DNA of 64,000 nucleotides from Bisgaard Taxon 45 (GTDB taxonomy: Bacteria; Pseudomonadota; Gammaproteobacteria; Enterobacterales; Pasteurellaceae): assembly GCA_030783905.1 (NCBI GenBank), contig JAQAHH010000006.1, positions 496,001-560,000 of the forward strand, in the 5' to 3' direction. Positions 30,515-40,369 of this stretch are shown here, in pieces. Both the position numbers and the translations under genes were made by a program. The stretch's first letter is position 1. Each line of letters begins with the position of its first letter. The notes under the pieces were generated by a model. That model saw only the letters and a list, made by a program, of their open reading frames with translations, did no database searches and was not told the origin of the DNA.

Positions 30515-31902
30515 TGATAGTAGAAAATAGCCCTTTGAAAATCTTGGCACTTACTGGCGAAAGCTTTGAAATCCCTTCACACTTATGGCAAAAAAATCAG
30601 CAACAGCAACGTTTTTTATTACGTTACTTTGCTTTGCCGTTGCAAGAAGATGAAAAACAGCTGTGGCTTGGTGTGGATTCTTTAGCAAATTTGTCTGCCT
30701 GTGAAGCTTTTTCTTTTTTAACCAATAAACACATTGAGCCGGTTTTATTATCAACAAATGAACTTAAGCGGGCATTGCAACAGCTTGTACCCAAAAAGTT
30801 GCAAGTGGAAGAAAACATCCCTACTTTTTATCAAACTCCCCAATCAGATACAGATTCAGCTTCCGATGAACCCTTAATTCAATTACTTAATCAGGTTTTT
30901 GAAAGTGCGTTGCAACAACAGGCTTCGGATATTCATTTTGAACCACAGCAACATACATTACAAATCCGCTTCAGAATTGATGGTGTGTTACAAGTACAAC
31001 CTGCCTTTGCAGGGATATTAGCGACTCGCCTTATTTCTCGTCTGAAATTATTAGCGAAACTCGATATTAGTGAAACTCGCTTGCCTCAGGATGGTTGTTT
31101 TCAATTTCAAACCACATTTTCTGATACATTAGATTTTCGACTGTCCACTTTACCGACTCATTTGGGTGAAAAGGCGGTATTACGCTTACAGCAGAATAAA
31201 CCCGTGCATCTTAGTTTTGCCGAATTAGGGATGACCGCGATTCAACAAACTCAGTTCCAACAAGCATTAATGCAACCACAAGGATTAATTTTGGTCACTG
31301 GTCCAACAGGCAGTGGAAAAAGCATTTCGCTTTATACGGCATTGGCTTGGTTAAATACTATGGAAAAGCACATTTTAACCGCAGAGGATCCCATTGAGAT
31401 CACATTGGCTGGGATTATTCAAACGCAAGTCAATACGCAAATTGGGCTTGATTTCAAGCGCCTGTTACGTACTTTCTTACGTCAAGATCCTGACATTATT
31501 ATGTTAGGCGAAATTCGTGACGAAGAAAGTGCGTTAATGGCATTACGTGCCGCGCAAACAGGGCATTTGGTGCTCTCTACCTTACATACCAATGATGCAC
31601 TATCGGCTCTTACGCGTTTACAGCAATTAGGGGTACCTTTACATGAAATTGAACAAAGTTTATTACTGGTGATCGCGCAGCGTTTATTACGTCGTTGTTG
31701 TGATTGTCGTGCGGATGGACGGACAAACTGCGCGTGTTATCAGGGATATAAAGGGAGGATTGGAATATATCAATTTTTACAAAAAGATAAAAAGGGACAC
31801 TTTGTGACAGATTTTCGTAGTTTACACGAAAGTGCGAAGGAAAAAGTCGATTTAGGTATCACGGATGAAAATGAAGTACAGCGTGTATTAGGAGAAGAAT
31901 GA
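30514..31902 (+). CDS. pilB: Type IV pilus assembly ATPase PilB
   Basis: 462 aa. Powers pilus extension. ILVTGPTGSGKSISLYTAL is Walker A, DIIMLGEIRDEESA Walker B, and HLVLSTLHTNDA the His box. A zinc-type cysteine cluster (RRCCDCRADGRTNCAC) lies near residue 390, shorter than in larger PilB proteins. Its ATG overlaps the pilA stop by one base. The frame is open upstream to 30469, but that part duplicates pilA sequence. Confidence 0.95.
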   Translation: MIVENSPLKILALTGESFEIPSHLWQKNQQQQRFLLRYFALPLQEDEKQLWLGVDSLANLSACEAFSFLTNKHIEPVLLSTNELKRALQQLVPKKLQVEENIPTFYQTPQSDTDSASDEPLIQLLNQVFESALQQQASDIHFEPQQHTLQIRFRIDGVLQVQPAFAGILATRLISRLKLLAKLDISETRLPQDGCFQFQTTFSDTLDFRLSTLPTHLGEKAVLRLQQNKPVHLSFAELGMTAIQQTQFQQALMQPQGLILVTGPTGSGKSISLYTALAWLNTMEKHILTAEDPIEITLAGIIQTQVNTQIGLDFKRLLRTFLRQDPDIIMLGEIRDEESALMALRAAQTGHLVLSTLHTNDALSALTRLQQLGVPLHEIEQSLLLVIAQRLLRRCCDCRADGRTNCACYQGYKGRIGIYQFLQKDKKGHFVTDFRSLHESAKEKVDLGITDENEVQRVLGEE

Positions 31903-33110
31903 AGAAATTAAAAATGTTTCGCTGGAAAGGCATAAACCGATTACAGCAAGTGCAAAAAGGGATCATTATTGCGGAAAACAAAGCCATCGCCCGACAATCT
32001 TTATTGCTTAAAGGCTTTCATCGACTGCATTTACAACAAAATTGGCAACTGTCAACTACCCCTCAATATGTCGATATTTGTGAGCTATTCACGCAATTGG
32101 CGATGCTGTTACAAGCTGCGATTCCCCTTAAAGAAAGTTTAGATTTATTACAGCAAAATTGTATGAATATTGAGTTAACTCACTGGTTACGTCAGTTATT
32201 AACCGCGATAGAAAGTGGGTTTCCCTTTTCGACTGCGTTAGCAAAGCAAGAACGTTATTTAACCAAACAAGAATACCAATTGATTTCTGTTGGTGAATCC
32301 ACTGGCAAGTTACCGTTTGTTTGTGCGCAATTAGCGGCGCAACGTCAACACACACTGGCACTGCGGCGTAAAGTACAGAAAATGTTATTTTATCCTGTGA
32401 TCGTTTTGACTGTGACCTTGATACTCACCTCACTACTCTTACTGTTTATCGTGCCACAATTTGCAGAGATTTACGCGCATCAATCTTTACCTACCTTTAC
32501 CGCACTACTCTTTAACTTATCGGTAGGATTACGGCATTATGCTGTGCAATTGATTCTACTTGTCATCTTTATCTTCATTTTCTTAAAGTTTTATGCCAAA
32601 TCTCGACCCTGGGTATACCGACTAAAACAACATCTGATTTATTGCATGCCAAGGTTGAGGCAAATGACACACTATGCCGAACTTATTCATTTTTGTCGTC
32701 ATTTACATCTTATGCTCCGTTCAGGTATACCTTTACAACAAGCACTACAAACTTTTTTACCGACGCAAAATGGTCGAGTTTACTCATCCCTGACAGAGAG
32801 AAATCTTGCACGTGAGGTAGAGCAGATGCTGATTGGGATTACTCAAGGTTATGCCTTTTCTGAGGTAATTGGATCCACCTTATTCCCTGATATGGCGCAA
32901 CAGATGTTACAGGTTGGGGAGCAGACGGGCAGATTGAGTGAAATGTTAGAGTATATTGCGGACAGTTACCAACAAAAGTTAGAACATCAGATCGACTTAC
33001 TCTCACAATTATTAGAACCCCTCCTGATGTTAGTGATTGGTACAATCATTGGGGTCATTTTGTTGGGGATGTATTTGCCGATGTTTAATATGGGGACACT
33101 CGTATCATGA
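31899..33110 (+). CDS. pilC: Type IV pilus inner-membrane platform protein PilC
   Basis: 403 aa with two T2SSF domains, each followed by transmembrane helices (about residues 165-190 and 375-400). FTQLAMLLQAAIPLKESLDLL and FCRHLHLMLRSGIPLQQALQ are the duplicated domain starts, and ML-VGEQTGRLSEML is typical. Overlaps pilB by ATGA and pilD by ATGA, showing a coupled operon. Confidence 0.95.
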   Translation: MKKLKMFRWKGINRLQQVQKGIIIAENKAIARQSLLLKGFHRLHLQQNWQLSTTPQYVDICELFTQLAMLLQAAIPLKESLDLLQQNCMNIELTHWLRQLLTAIESGFPFSTALAKQERYLTKQEYQLISVGESTGKLPFVCAQLAAQRQHTLALRRKVQKMLFYPVIVLTVTLILTSLLLLFIVPQFAEIYAHQSLPTFTALLFNLSVGLRHYAVQLILLVIFIFIFLKFYAKSRPWVYRLKQHLIYCMPRLRQMTHYAELIHFCRHLHLMLRSGIPLQQALQTFLPTQNGRVYSSLTERNLAREVEQMLIGITQGYAFSEVIGSTLFPDMAQQMLQVGEQTGRLSEMLEYIADSYQQKLEHQIDLLSQLLEPLLMLVIGTIIGVILLGMYLPMFNMGTLVS

Positions 33111-33829
33111 TACTGTTTGTCGTCATCGCGGGTGGGCTGGTCGGCTTAGGGTGTCGCTATTATCTTTCGCATTTTCGTGATTGGGTTGCGCAAGAGGTTT
33201 ATTTCTCGTATCAGGCATTATTTGATCACCACCTCCCTGATTTCAATGCAGAAAAATGCACGTTGCCGCGTTTACATTGTGCCCCCCATTGGGTATTTTT
33301 TATTGGGTTTTCTGGCTTATTTATCGGTATTGATTGGCTATTTGATCATACGAATCAAGGATTATTCGTCGCCTGTTATTTATCCATTGCGAGTTGTATC
33401 GCGTACATTGATTGGCGATATCAACTGATCCCGCTGCAGCTATGTTATGGTCTTTTCTTGATCGGGCTTAGTGCGGCATATTTTGAAGTGAGTCCAGTTG
33501 ATTTGGCACAAAGTCTCCAAAGCGCGTTAGTAGGATGTTTGGTTTTTTATTGCCTTTATTACCTTAGTAAAAGAGTATATGGTAAAGAAGCCCTGGGTAT
33601 GGGGGATTGTTGGTTGATGCTTGGTTTAGGTAGCCTGTCGCATTCCGTTTGGTTACCTTTGTGGCTATTTATCGCCTGCCTAAGTGGATTGATGTATGTG
33701 CTTTATTTAAGAATAAAAGGGATACACTGTCAGCAATTGCCTTTTGCCCCTTTCCTGATACTCGGTGCATGTTGTGTCATCTTGCCTAATTGGTCCAGTC
33801 CACGTATGATGGCATGGTTTTGGCAGTGA
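33107..33829 (+). CDS. pilD: Prepilin peptidase PilD, short form
   Basis: 240-aa membrane aspartic protease. IDWRYQLIP near residue 101 and ALGMGDCWL near residue 165 hold the two catalytic aspartates. The N-terminal tetracysteine zinc region typical of Pseudomonas-type PilD is missing: this region has scattered cysteines but no paired CxxC motifs. It should cleave PilA; whether it still N-methylates is uncertain. Last gene of pilABCD, 15 bp before coaE. Confidence 0.92.
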   Translation: MILFVVIAGGLVGLGCRYYLSHFRDWVAQEVYFSYQALFDHHLPDFNAEKCTLPRLHCAPHWVFFIGFSGLFIGIDWLFDHTNQGLFVACYLSIASCIAYIDWRYQLIPLQLCYGLFLIGLSAAYFEVSPVDLAQSLQSALVGCLVFYCLYYLSKRVYGKEALGMGDCWLMLGLGSLSHSVWLPLWLFIACLSGLMYVLYLRIKGIHCQQLPFAPFLILGACCVILPNWSSPRMMAWFWQ

Positions 33830-33832
33830 TAA

Positions 33833-34465
<633 letters not shown>

Positions 34466-34475
34466 TGAGAAATGT

Positions 34476-34679
34476 ATGTCAGATGATATTTTCAGTGTGC
34501 CTTGTCCGATTTGCCAAAAACAGGTGGAATGGTCAGAAAAAAGCCCATACCGTCCTTTTTGTTGCAAACGTTGTCAGTTAATTGATTTAGGTGAATGGGC
34601 GGCAGAAGAAAAGGCGATTCCTTGTGGCAGTGCAGATTTTGCCATGAATGAAGAGCAAGAAGATTGGAGAATGCATTAA
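34476..34679 (+). CDS. yacG: DNA gyrase inhibitor YacG
   Basis: 67-aa zinc protein. [10 protein letters not shown] and [16 protein letters not shown] supply the CxxC...CxxxC zinc site and the conserved YacG tail. In E. coli it inhibits gyrase by binding GyrB. Begins 10 bp after coaE and its stop overlaps the next ATG by one base. Confidence 0.94.
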   Translation: MSDDIFSVPCPICQKQVEWSEKSPYRPFCCKRCQLIDLGEWAAEEKAIPCGSADFAMNEEQEDWRMH

Positions 34680-34948
34680 TGGATATTCAACACCAACAAA
34701 CTCAACAACAAGGTGTCTTTTTTTGTTTAGACCAAACGGGCAACAAGGTCGCAGAATTGACTTATTATTTTGTGGATGAAAAGACGATTAATGCCAACCA
34801 TACTTATGTATCAGAAACCCTAAGAGGGCAAGGTATTGCGGATAAGCTTTACCAAGCATTATCTGATTTTGTGCACTATAACCAATTAAATTTGATTCCA
34901 AGCTGTAGTTATATTGCCTTGAAATGGCAACGAGATCAGCGCAAATAA
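34679..34948 (+). CDS. Small GNAT-like N-acetyltransferase (COG2388)
   Basis: 89 aa. ANHTYVSETLRGQGIADKLYQAL carries the acetyl-CoA loop RGQGIA; the compact length matches the YjdJ/COG2388 group. Substrate unknown. The start at 34679 overlaps the yacG stop (TAATG) with GGAG nine bases upstream; the longer TTG-initiated frame is less likely. A terminator directly follows. Confidence 0.83.
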   Translation: MDIQHQQTQQQGVFFCLDQTGNKVAELTYYFVDEKTINANHTYVSETLRGQGIADKLYQALSDFVHYNQLNLIPSCSYIALKWQRDQRK

Positions 34949-34952
34949 ACTG

Positions 34953-34984
34953 AAAAAGTAGGTAAATGCCTACTTTTTTCTTTT
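34953..34984 (+). terminator. Terminator after the pil-coaE-yacG-acetyltransferase run
   Basis: AAAAAGTAGG/CCTACTTTTT stem with a 6-nt loop and a T-rich tail, 5 bp after the acetyltransferase stop. Confidence 0.9.
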
Positions 34985-35079
34985 ATATCATGTTTGTCAC
35001 TTTCTTGTTTTTTACAATTTATCTGCTAAAATTTGCGGTACTTTTTTGATTAATTCAAGAAAAGTAAGTTCGGATGAAG

Positions 35080-35275
35080 GTAGCTGGAGAGTAGGGAATT
35101 GACCCTACGCCGACGAGGTAAAATCTTTCAGGCGCTGATAATAAGCAGGGACTGTTACTGGACGAACCCTTGGAGAGAGCCGTTATTAAAAGAATAAAAC
35201 GGCCGCCGAAGGCGCAAAAAGAGCGGTTAATTTTTCCGTTTTTTCAAACGCTCAGGCAAAAGGACAGGGGCAACA
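35080..35275 (+). promoter_or_regulatory. Tandem glycine riboswitch
   Basis: Two successive aptamers. Aptamer 1: GGAGAG at 35086, helix TAGGG/CCCTA, CGCCGACGAGG near 35109 and CAGGGACTG...TGGACGAACC near 35146-35167. Aptamer 2: GGAGAG at 35172, helix GCCGTT.../AACGGC, CGCCGAAGGCGCAA near 35204 and CTCAGGCAAAAGGACAGGGG near 35251. These are the conserved cores of the gcvT-type glycine riboswitch. It lies 115 bp before a glycine/alanine symporter, with a GCAAAA/TTTTGC hairpin (35339-35353) just ahead of the start as a possible expression platform. Confidence 0.9.
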
Positions 35276-35390
35276 AGATATTCGGTTTGATGTTTAACAT
35301 GCCTGAGTACAGGTGTGCTTTTCTTTTTTAACTCTTCCGCAAAATCCTTTTGCCTCCTTGTAATGTATGATTTTTTACGAGGATCTTTTC

Positions 35391-36764
35391 ATGTCACTAG
35401 AATCAACGTTATCTTCAATTAATAGTTTTATTTGGGGACCGCCCTTACTTATTCTCCTTTCTGGTACAGGGCTTTATTTAACCTTCCGTTTAGGTTTTAT
35501 CCAATTTATTCAGTTGCCTCGTGCATTGTCTTATCTTTTTAGAAAAGAAAAAGGAACAGGTAAAAAAGGTGATGTGTCATCTTTTGCGGCACTTTGTACT
35601 GCATTAGCCGCAACCATTGGGACCGGGAATATTGTCGGTGTTGCTACCGCAGTCCAAGCTGGGGGACCTGGCGCCATTTTTTGGATGTGGATCGTTGCTT
35701 TATTGGGAATGGCGACAAAATATGCAGAATGTTTGTTAGCGGTGAAATACCGTGTTCGCGATAAACAAGGTTTTATGGCGGGTGGCCCAATGTACTACAT
35801 TGAGCGTGGACTCGGTATCACATGGTTAGCGAAACTCTTCGCCTTATTTGGTATTTTAGTGGCATTTTTTGGTATCGGAACCTTCCCACAAATTAATGCC
35901 ATTACTCATGCGATGCAAGATACGTTTAGCGTGCCGATTCCATTAACTGCGTCCATTATTACCGCGTTAGTCGCACTGATCATTCTCGGTGGCGTAAGAC
36001 GTATCGCGATTGTATCTTCTTATGTGGTGCCTTTTATGGCCGTCCTTTATGTGATGACTTCGCTGATTATTTTAGCGATCAATTGGAAAATTGTGCCACA
36101 AGCGATTGAACTGATTATTTATAGTGCCTTTAATCCAACGGCTGCGTTAGGGGGGGCGTTAGGTTATACCGTCATGAAAGCCATTCAGTCCGGTGTGGCG
36201 CGTGGTATTTTCTCCAATGAATCAGGCTTAGGGAGTGCACCTATTGCGGCAGCGGCCGCGCAAACTAAAGAACCCGTAAGACAAGGCTTGATTTCAATGA
36301 CGGGGACATTTTTAGACACGATTGTAGTGTGTTCAATGACCGGCATTGTGTTAGTGATCACGGGGGCATGGCAATCGACAGAGATGGCTGGTGCGGCATT
36401 AACGAACCATGCGTTTTCAACCGGATTAGGTTCCCATTTAGGTGGTACCATTGTGACAGTTGGATTATTGTTCTTTGCATTTACCACTATTTTAGGCTGG
36501 TGCTATTATGGGGAACGTTGCTTTGTGTATCTTGTAGGAACAAGCAAGCTTAAAGCCTACCGCTTTGTCTTTATTGTGTTAGTGGGATGTGGTGCATTTA
36601 TTCATTTAGATGTGATTTGGATTCTTGCTGACATTGTGAATGGTTTAATGGCATTACCAAACTTAGTGGCGTTAATTGGTTTACGTCATGTGATTGTTGA
36701 GGAAACAACAGCGTATTTTACGCGTTTGAAATCCGATCTCTCGGATGCAGATGAAAATGCTTAA
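35391..36764 (+). CDS. Sodium:alanine/glycine symporter (AGCS family)
   Basis: 457 aa, about 10-11 transmembrane helices. AALCTALAATIGTGNIVGVA and GVARGIFSNESGLGSAPIAAAAA are AGCS signatures binding sodium and substrate. The riboswitch upstream suggests that glycine is a substrate. The ATG at 35391 has AGGA seven bases upstream; an earlier in-frame ATG at 35367 lacks one. A run of seven Gs at about 36150-36156 lies in the coding region. The 245 bp after it hold a GC-rich hairpin (36788-36822) and the raiA promoter. Confidence 0.93.
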   Translation: MSLESTLSSINSFIWGPPLLILLSGTGLYLTFRLGFIQFIQLPRALSYLFRKEKGTGKKGDVSSFAALCTALAATIGTGNIVGVATAVQAGGPGAIFWMWIVALLGMATKYAECLLAVKYRVRDKQGFMAGGPMYYIERGLGITWLAKLFALFGILVAFFGIGTFPQINAITHAMQDTFSVPIPLTASIITALVALIILGGVRRIAIVSSYVVPFMAVLYVMTSLIILAINWKIVPQAIELIIYSAFNPTAALGGALGYTVMKAIQSGVARGIFSNESGLGSAPIAAAAAQTKEPVRQGLISMTGTFLDTIVVCSMTGIVLVITGAWQSTEMAGAALTNHAFSTGLGSHLGGTIVTVGLLFFAFTTILGWCYYGERCFVYLVGTSKLKAYRFVFIVLVGCGAFIHLDVIWILADIVNGLMALPNLVALIGLRHVIVEETTAYFTRLKSDLSDADENA

Positions 36765-36916
36765 TTTATTGAAATATAAGCATAAAGTGATAAGAGGGGG
36801 AGGCAATAAAATCCCCTCAATCATATCAACTCTGAATGAATAATCCAGCACTAAATAATAATTTTTCTACTTAGATCATACTTTTTAATTTTTCACCAAA
36901 AAATCGGTAAAAAGAC

Positions 36917-36945
36917 TTGAAAACTGAGTGTAAGGCGACTATGTT
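36917..36945 (+). promoter_or_regulatory. Predicted sigma-70 promoter of raiA
   Basis: TTGAAA at 36917-36922 and TATGTT at 36940-36945, 17 bp apart, about 65 bp before the raiA ATG. Confidence 0.45.
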
Positions 36946-37009
36946 GTAGTTAAGGATTATTAATAACAAAGGACAAAAAAGTCCCCATTTCAACAGAGAG
37001 GTAAATGCT

Positions 37010-37327
37010 ATGACTCTAAATATCACAAGCAAACAAATGGAAATCACCCCTGCAATCCGTGCTCACGTCGAAGATAGACTTGCTAAATTAGGTAAATGGC
37101 AAACTCAATTAATCAATCCCCACTTTATTTTAAACAAAATTCCGAAAGGTTTTTCGGTTGAAGCATCGATTGGTACCCCACTTGGAGACTTGTTTGCAAA
37201 AGCTGAGTCAGACGATATGTATAAGGCGGTCAACGAAGTAGAAGAAAAATTAGAACGTCAGTTGAACAAATTACAACATAAAGGTGAAGCACGCCGTGCT
37301 GATGAACGTTTAAAAGATTCGTTTTAA
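37010..37327 (+). CDS. raiA: Ribosome-associated inhibitor RaiA (YfiA)
   Basis: 105 aa. [24 protein letters not shown] and [22 protein letters not shown] match the YfiA/HPF S30AE fold, which sits in the 30S A and P sites and silences ribosomes in cold shock or stationary phase. The short C-terminal tail resembles RaiA/YfiA rather than long HPF. Stand-alone gene with its own promoter and terminator. Confidence 0.94.
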   Translation: MTLNITSKQMEITPAIRAHVEDRLAKLGKWQTQLINPHFILNKIPKGFSVEASIGTPLGDLFAKAESDDMYKAVNEVEEKLERQLNKLQHKGEARRADERLKDSF

Positions 37328-37344
37328 TTATTCTATCAACTGTT

Positions 37345-37373
37345 AAAACTGCACCTTGAGGTGCAGTTTTTTT
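37345..37373 (+). terminator. Terminator of raiA
   Basis: Stem AAAACTGCACC/GGTGCAGTTTT with a TTGA tetraloop and seven or more Ts, between the convergent raiA and xerD genes; on the minus side its tail is weaker. Confidence 0.92.
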
Positions 37374-37383
37374 ATGGTGCGGA

Positions 37384-38289
37384 TTAGCCTCTAGGATGAT
37401 AACGTGCGTGCAAATGTTTTAGACGCTCTTTCGCAACATGGGTATAAATTTGTGTGGTAGATAAATCACTGTGCCCGAGTAACATCTGCACCACACGCAA
37501 ATCTGCACCGTGATTCACTAAATGGGTAGCAAAGGCGTGGCGTAGTACATGGGGGGAGAGACTGTCCGCATCAATCTGTGCAATCAGGGCATAATGTTTA
37601 ATACGATGCCAAAAGGTTTGACGAGTCATTTGCAGTGCTCGCTTACTCGGAAATACCACATCACTGCTTTGCCCATTTAATAAGACTGAGCGAGCATATA
37701 ACACAAATTGTTGAATCCAATAAGTTGCTTCCTCACCAATGGGCACAATGCGTTCTTTATCACCTTTCCCGATAACCCGCACAATACCTTGCTGAATGTC
37801 GATATTTTCTAGCGTTAAAGAAACCAATTCCGTCACTCGCAAGCCTGTAGCATAGAGTAATTCCATCATTGCTTTATCGCGTAGCTCTAATGGCTCATCG
37901 ACATTAGGTGCATTCAGTAAGTCAGTCACTTGTTGTTCGGTTAAATATTTGGGTAAACGATGAGGTAATTTAGGCGAGCTTAATACCGCACTCGGATCAT
38001 CGGTGCGGTATTTTTCTCGGTATAAATAATGGAACAGTTTACGAATGGCACTCAGTAAGCGGGCGGTGCTAGTGGCTTTATAGCCTTTTTGGAGGCGTTC
38101 ACCTAAAAAAGTTTGTAAATCCACTGCATCTAAATTCAGTAATGTTAAGGGCTTTTCTTTACTTTGCTTGTCTAACCATTGTAACAGTGCGGTTAAATCT
38201 AAACGATAGGATTGCACTGTATTTTGTGATAAATGATGTTCAATCCACACTTCATTTAAAAATAATTCGATTAACGCACTCTCTTTCAT
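37384..38289 (-). CDS. xerD: Site-specific tyrosine recombinase XerD
   Basis: 301 aa. Works with XerC at dif to resolve chromosome dimers. N-terminal SAM-like domain IELFLNEVWIEHHLSQNT is XerD-type. Catalytic residues: Arg in ATGLRVTEL, Lys in GKGDKERIVP, HxxR in HVLRHAFATHL, His in LLGHSDLSTTQ and Tyr in IYTHV. Its ATG overlaps the upstream transporter stop by one base. No integrase-associated element is nearby, so this is the housekeeping enzyme. Confidence 0.95.
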   Translation of the reverse strand: MKESALIELFLNEVWIEHHLSQNTVQSYRLDLTALLQWLDKQSKEKPLTLLNLDAVDLQTFLGERLQKGYKATSTARLLSAIRKLFHYLYREKYRTDDPSAVLSSPKLPHRLPKYLTEQQVTDLLNAPNVDEPLELRDKAMMELLYATGLRVTELVSLTLENIDIQQGIVRVIGKGDKERIVPIGEEATYWIQQFVLYARSVLLNGQSSDVVFPSKRALQMTRQTFWHRIKHYALIAQIDADSLSPHVLRHAFATHLVNHGADLRVVQMLLGHSDLSTTQIYTHVAKERLKHLHARYHPRG

Positions 38290-39449
38290 TATTCACACCG
38301 TTTAAGTAAGAAGGCATCCACTTTACGAGGAATCACAACCAAGGCTAAGGCCGCAATCCCCATCATCACAAGAAATGTCATTGAAGGGGAAACGGGGTAC
38401 AACCAACCCGATAACGCCGTTAATAACGCGACCGCAGCACAGCCTGAAATACCATTATACAGTCCTTGCAATTTGGCAATATGGCTAATCGGTTGTGTGG
38501 TGAAATAACGAATAATGGCATAATGACTGACCGCGTAAGTCAAACTATGCAAAGTTTGAATTAAGGTCAAAGACCAAACATCTGTGGCGACACTTAATGC
38601 CGCCCAACGGATGACAGTTGCAATCGCGGAGAGATAGAACAAAGCACTGACTTTCCAAGTGCGGAAGAGTTTGGTGGAAAAGAAAAACAGTAACATTTCC
38701 GCCATCACACTTAATCCCCATAGCAAACTGGTGGTTTGCACGGAAATGCCCAAACTGCTCCAATACAGCACACTATACGCATAATAAGTGGCATGTGAAC
38801 CTTGAATTAAAGAAATCGCAATAATTAAACGCAGGGTGGTGTTATTTTTCAGTAAGGCTTTAAATGTGATCGTATTTTCCACCGCACTTTGCTGCTCTTC
38901 TGGCATGGGGAGCGGTTTAGCCATTTGTAATACGGCATAAAGGGCTAAAAGTGCGGTTAAAATCCAAACAATATTCTGTTCACCAATTAAGTCAATCACA
39001 TAACCAAATACCACTACGCCGACCACAAAGGCAAAAGATCCGATTAAGCGAGCTTTGCCATAATCTAATTGAATTTGTTGTTGCCAAACGCTAGCGAGGG
39101 TATCACTAATGGGAATGCCACCTGCATTCACCATCGCAAATAAGCCGATGGCGATGAACAATAACCAGAAATTTTCTGCCACAAAACTCATCGTCAGTAA
39201 AATGGCAAAACCAGACCAAGCCAGATAGCGTAATGCGTAAATGAGTTGTGAGGCTTTTTTAACTAAACTGGCAAAGAAAATACCCCCAATAAAGCGAAAC
39301 ACATAGGAACTGGCAATGACTAAGCCGATCAATTCCTCACCGTAGGCTTGTGATTTTAACCAAACAGGAAAGAACGGCACGAACACGCCATAAGCACAAA
39401 AATACCCAAAGAAGCTTAAAGCAAGCCAGTTAAATGCTGAAATTTTCAT
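38289..39449 (-). CDS. MFS transporter, HcaT-like
   Basis: 386 aa from the ATG at 39449, with 12 hydrophobic segments. [23 protein letters not shown] and the [15 protein letters not shown] block resemble the phenylpropionate permease/LacY-like MFS group. Substrate is uncertain. The ORF extends upstream to 39488, but that part lies within proC; ATG and proC stop overlap as TAATG, indicating coupling in proC-MFS-xerD. Confidence 0.85.
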   Translation of the reverse strand: MKISAFNWLALSFFGYFCAYGVFVPFFPVWLKSQAYGEELIGLVIASSYVFRFIGGIFFASLVKKASQLIYALRYLAWSGFAILLTMSFVAENFWLLFIAIGLFAMVNAGGIPISDTLASVWQQQIQLDYGKARLIGSFAFVVGVVVFGYVIDLIGEQNIVWILTALLALYAVLQMAKPLPMPEEQQSAVENTITFKALLKNNTTLRLIIAISLIQGSHATYYAYSVLYWSSLGISVQTTSLLWGLSVMAEMLLFFFSTKLFRTWKVSALFYLSAIATVIRWAALSVATDVWSLTLIQTLHSLTYAVSHYAIIRYFTTQPISHIAKLQGLYNGISGCAAVALLTALSGWLYPVSPSMTFLVMMGIAALALVVIPRKVDAFLLKRCE

Positions 39450-40276
39450 TAAAACAATTTTTCCATTTGTTGAGAACGTTCGACACAAGCTTGCATAGCT
39501 TGCTGGACGGTAGTGTGTAATTGCTGTTGTGTAAAGACAGTCAATGCGGCCTCAGTCGTGCCACCTTTTGAGGTAACATTTTCACGCAAGGTGGCAATCG
39601 GTAAATCTGGATTGTCTATTACCATTTTGGCAGCACCGAGCGCAGATTGCTGCACCAATAAACGTGCTGTTTTTTCATCAATATGCATTTTGCTTAAGGC
39701 GTGTTGCATGGCTTCCATCAATAAGAAGAAATAAGCAGGGCTACTGCCTGAACCGGCAGTAATCGCATGCATATCGGTTTCGTTACTGACCCAACAGGTT
39801 TTACCGACGGCATTGAGTAAATCTTGTGTGAATTGTTTGTATTCAGGCGCCACGTTTTGCTGTGCGAATAACCCCGACATTCCCTCTGACACTAACGCTG
39901 GCGTATTGGGCATGACGCGTACAATGTGAGTTGCGCTGGGTAAGCGTGATTGCAATTTCGCCACAGAAACGCCCGCGGCAATCGAAATCACTAATTTTTG
40001 GCTAAAATCCACCGCACTGAGTTGTTGGCATACTTCTGCGATCAATTGGGGTTTCACTGCCAGTAATACCACCTCTGATTGTTGAACCGCGGTTTGATTA
40101 TTCGTCTCGCTAGTCTCTATGACATTTATGCCTTTTTCAGCGAAGGTCTGGCGTTTGACGGCATGAGGATCGCTGACGGTGATCTGGTGAGCGGGATAAC
40201 CTTGCTTGAGTAATCCAAAAATAATGGCTTGTGCCATATTTCCGCCACCGATAAAGCAAATTGATTTCGCTTGCAT
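39449..40276 (-). CDS. proC: Pyrroline-5-carboxylate reductase
   Basis: 275 aa. Last step of proline biosynthesis. [18 protein letters not shown] is the NAD(P)H-binding Rossmann motif; [17 protein letters not shown] and [11 protein letters not shown]...GTTEAAL are family blocks. First gene of the minus-strand proC-MFS-xerD unit and divergent from rdgC. Confidence 0.96.
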   Translation of the reverse strand: MQAKSICFIGGGNMAQAIIFGLLKQGYPAHQITVSDPHAVKRQTFAEKGINVIETSETNNQTAVQQSEVVLLAVKPQLIAEVCQQLSAVDFSQKLVISIAAGVSVAKLQSRLPSATHIVRVMPNTPALVSEGMSGLFAQQNVAPEYKQFTQDLLNAVGKTCWVSNETDMHAITAGSGSSPAYFFLLMEAMQHALSKMHIDEKTARLLVQQSALGAAKMVIDNPDLPIATLRENVTSKGGTTEAALTVFTQQQLHTTVQQAMQACVERSQQMEKLF

Positions 40277-40369
40277 ATTTTTCTCTCGAACTACGTTACA
40301 ATACCGAATTATTTAGTCGTCAATGCGACACAAGTTGCTTATTCTACCTTAAAAAAGAAGGAACAAACT

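Noticed and set aside
36150-36156. Run of seven Gs in the symporter gene as a phase-variation tract
   Set aside because: Too short for a typical Pasteurellaceae contingency tract, and the frame is intact.
37384-38289. Tyrosine recombinase as a phage integrase
   Set aside because: Sequence and setting are those of chromosomal XerD; no att repeats or phage genes nearby.
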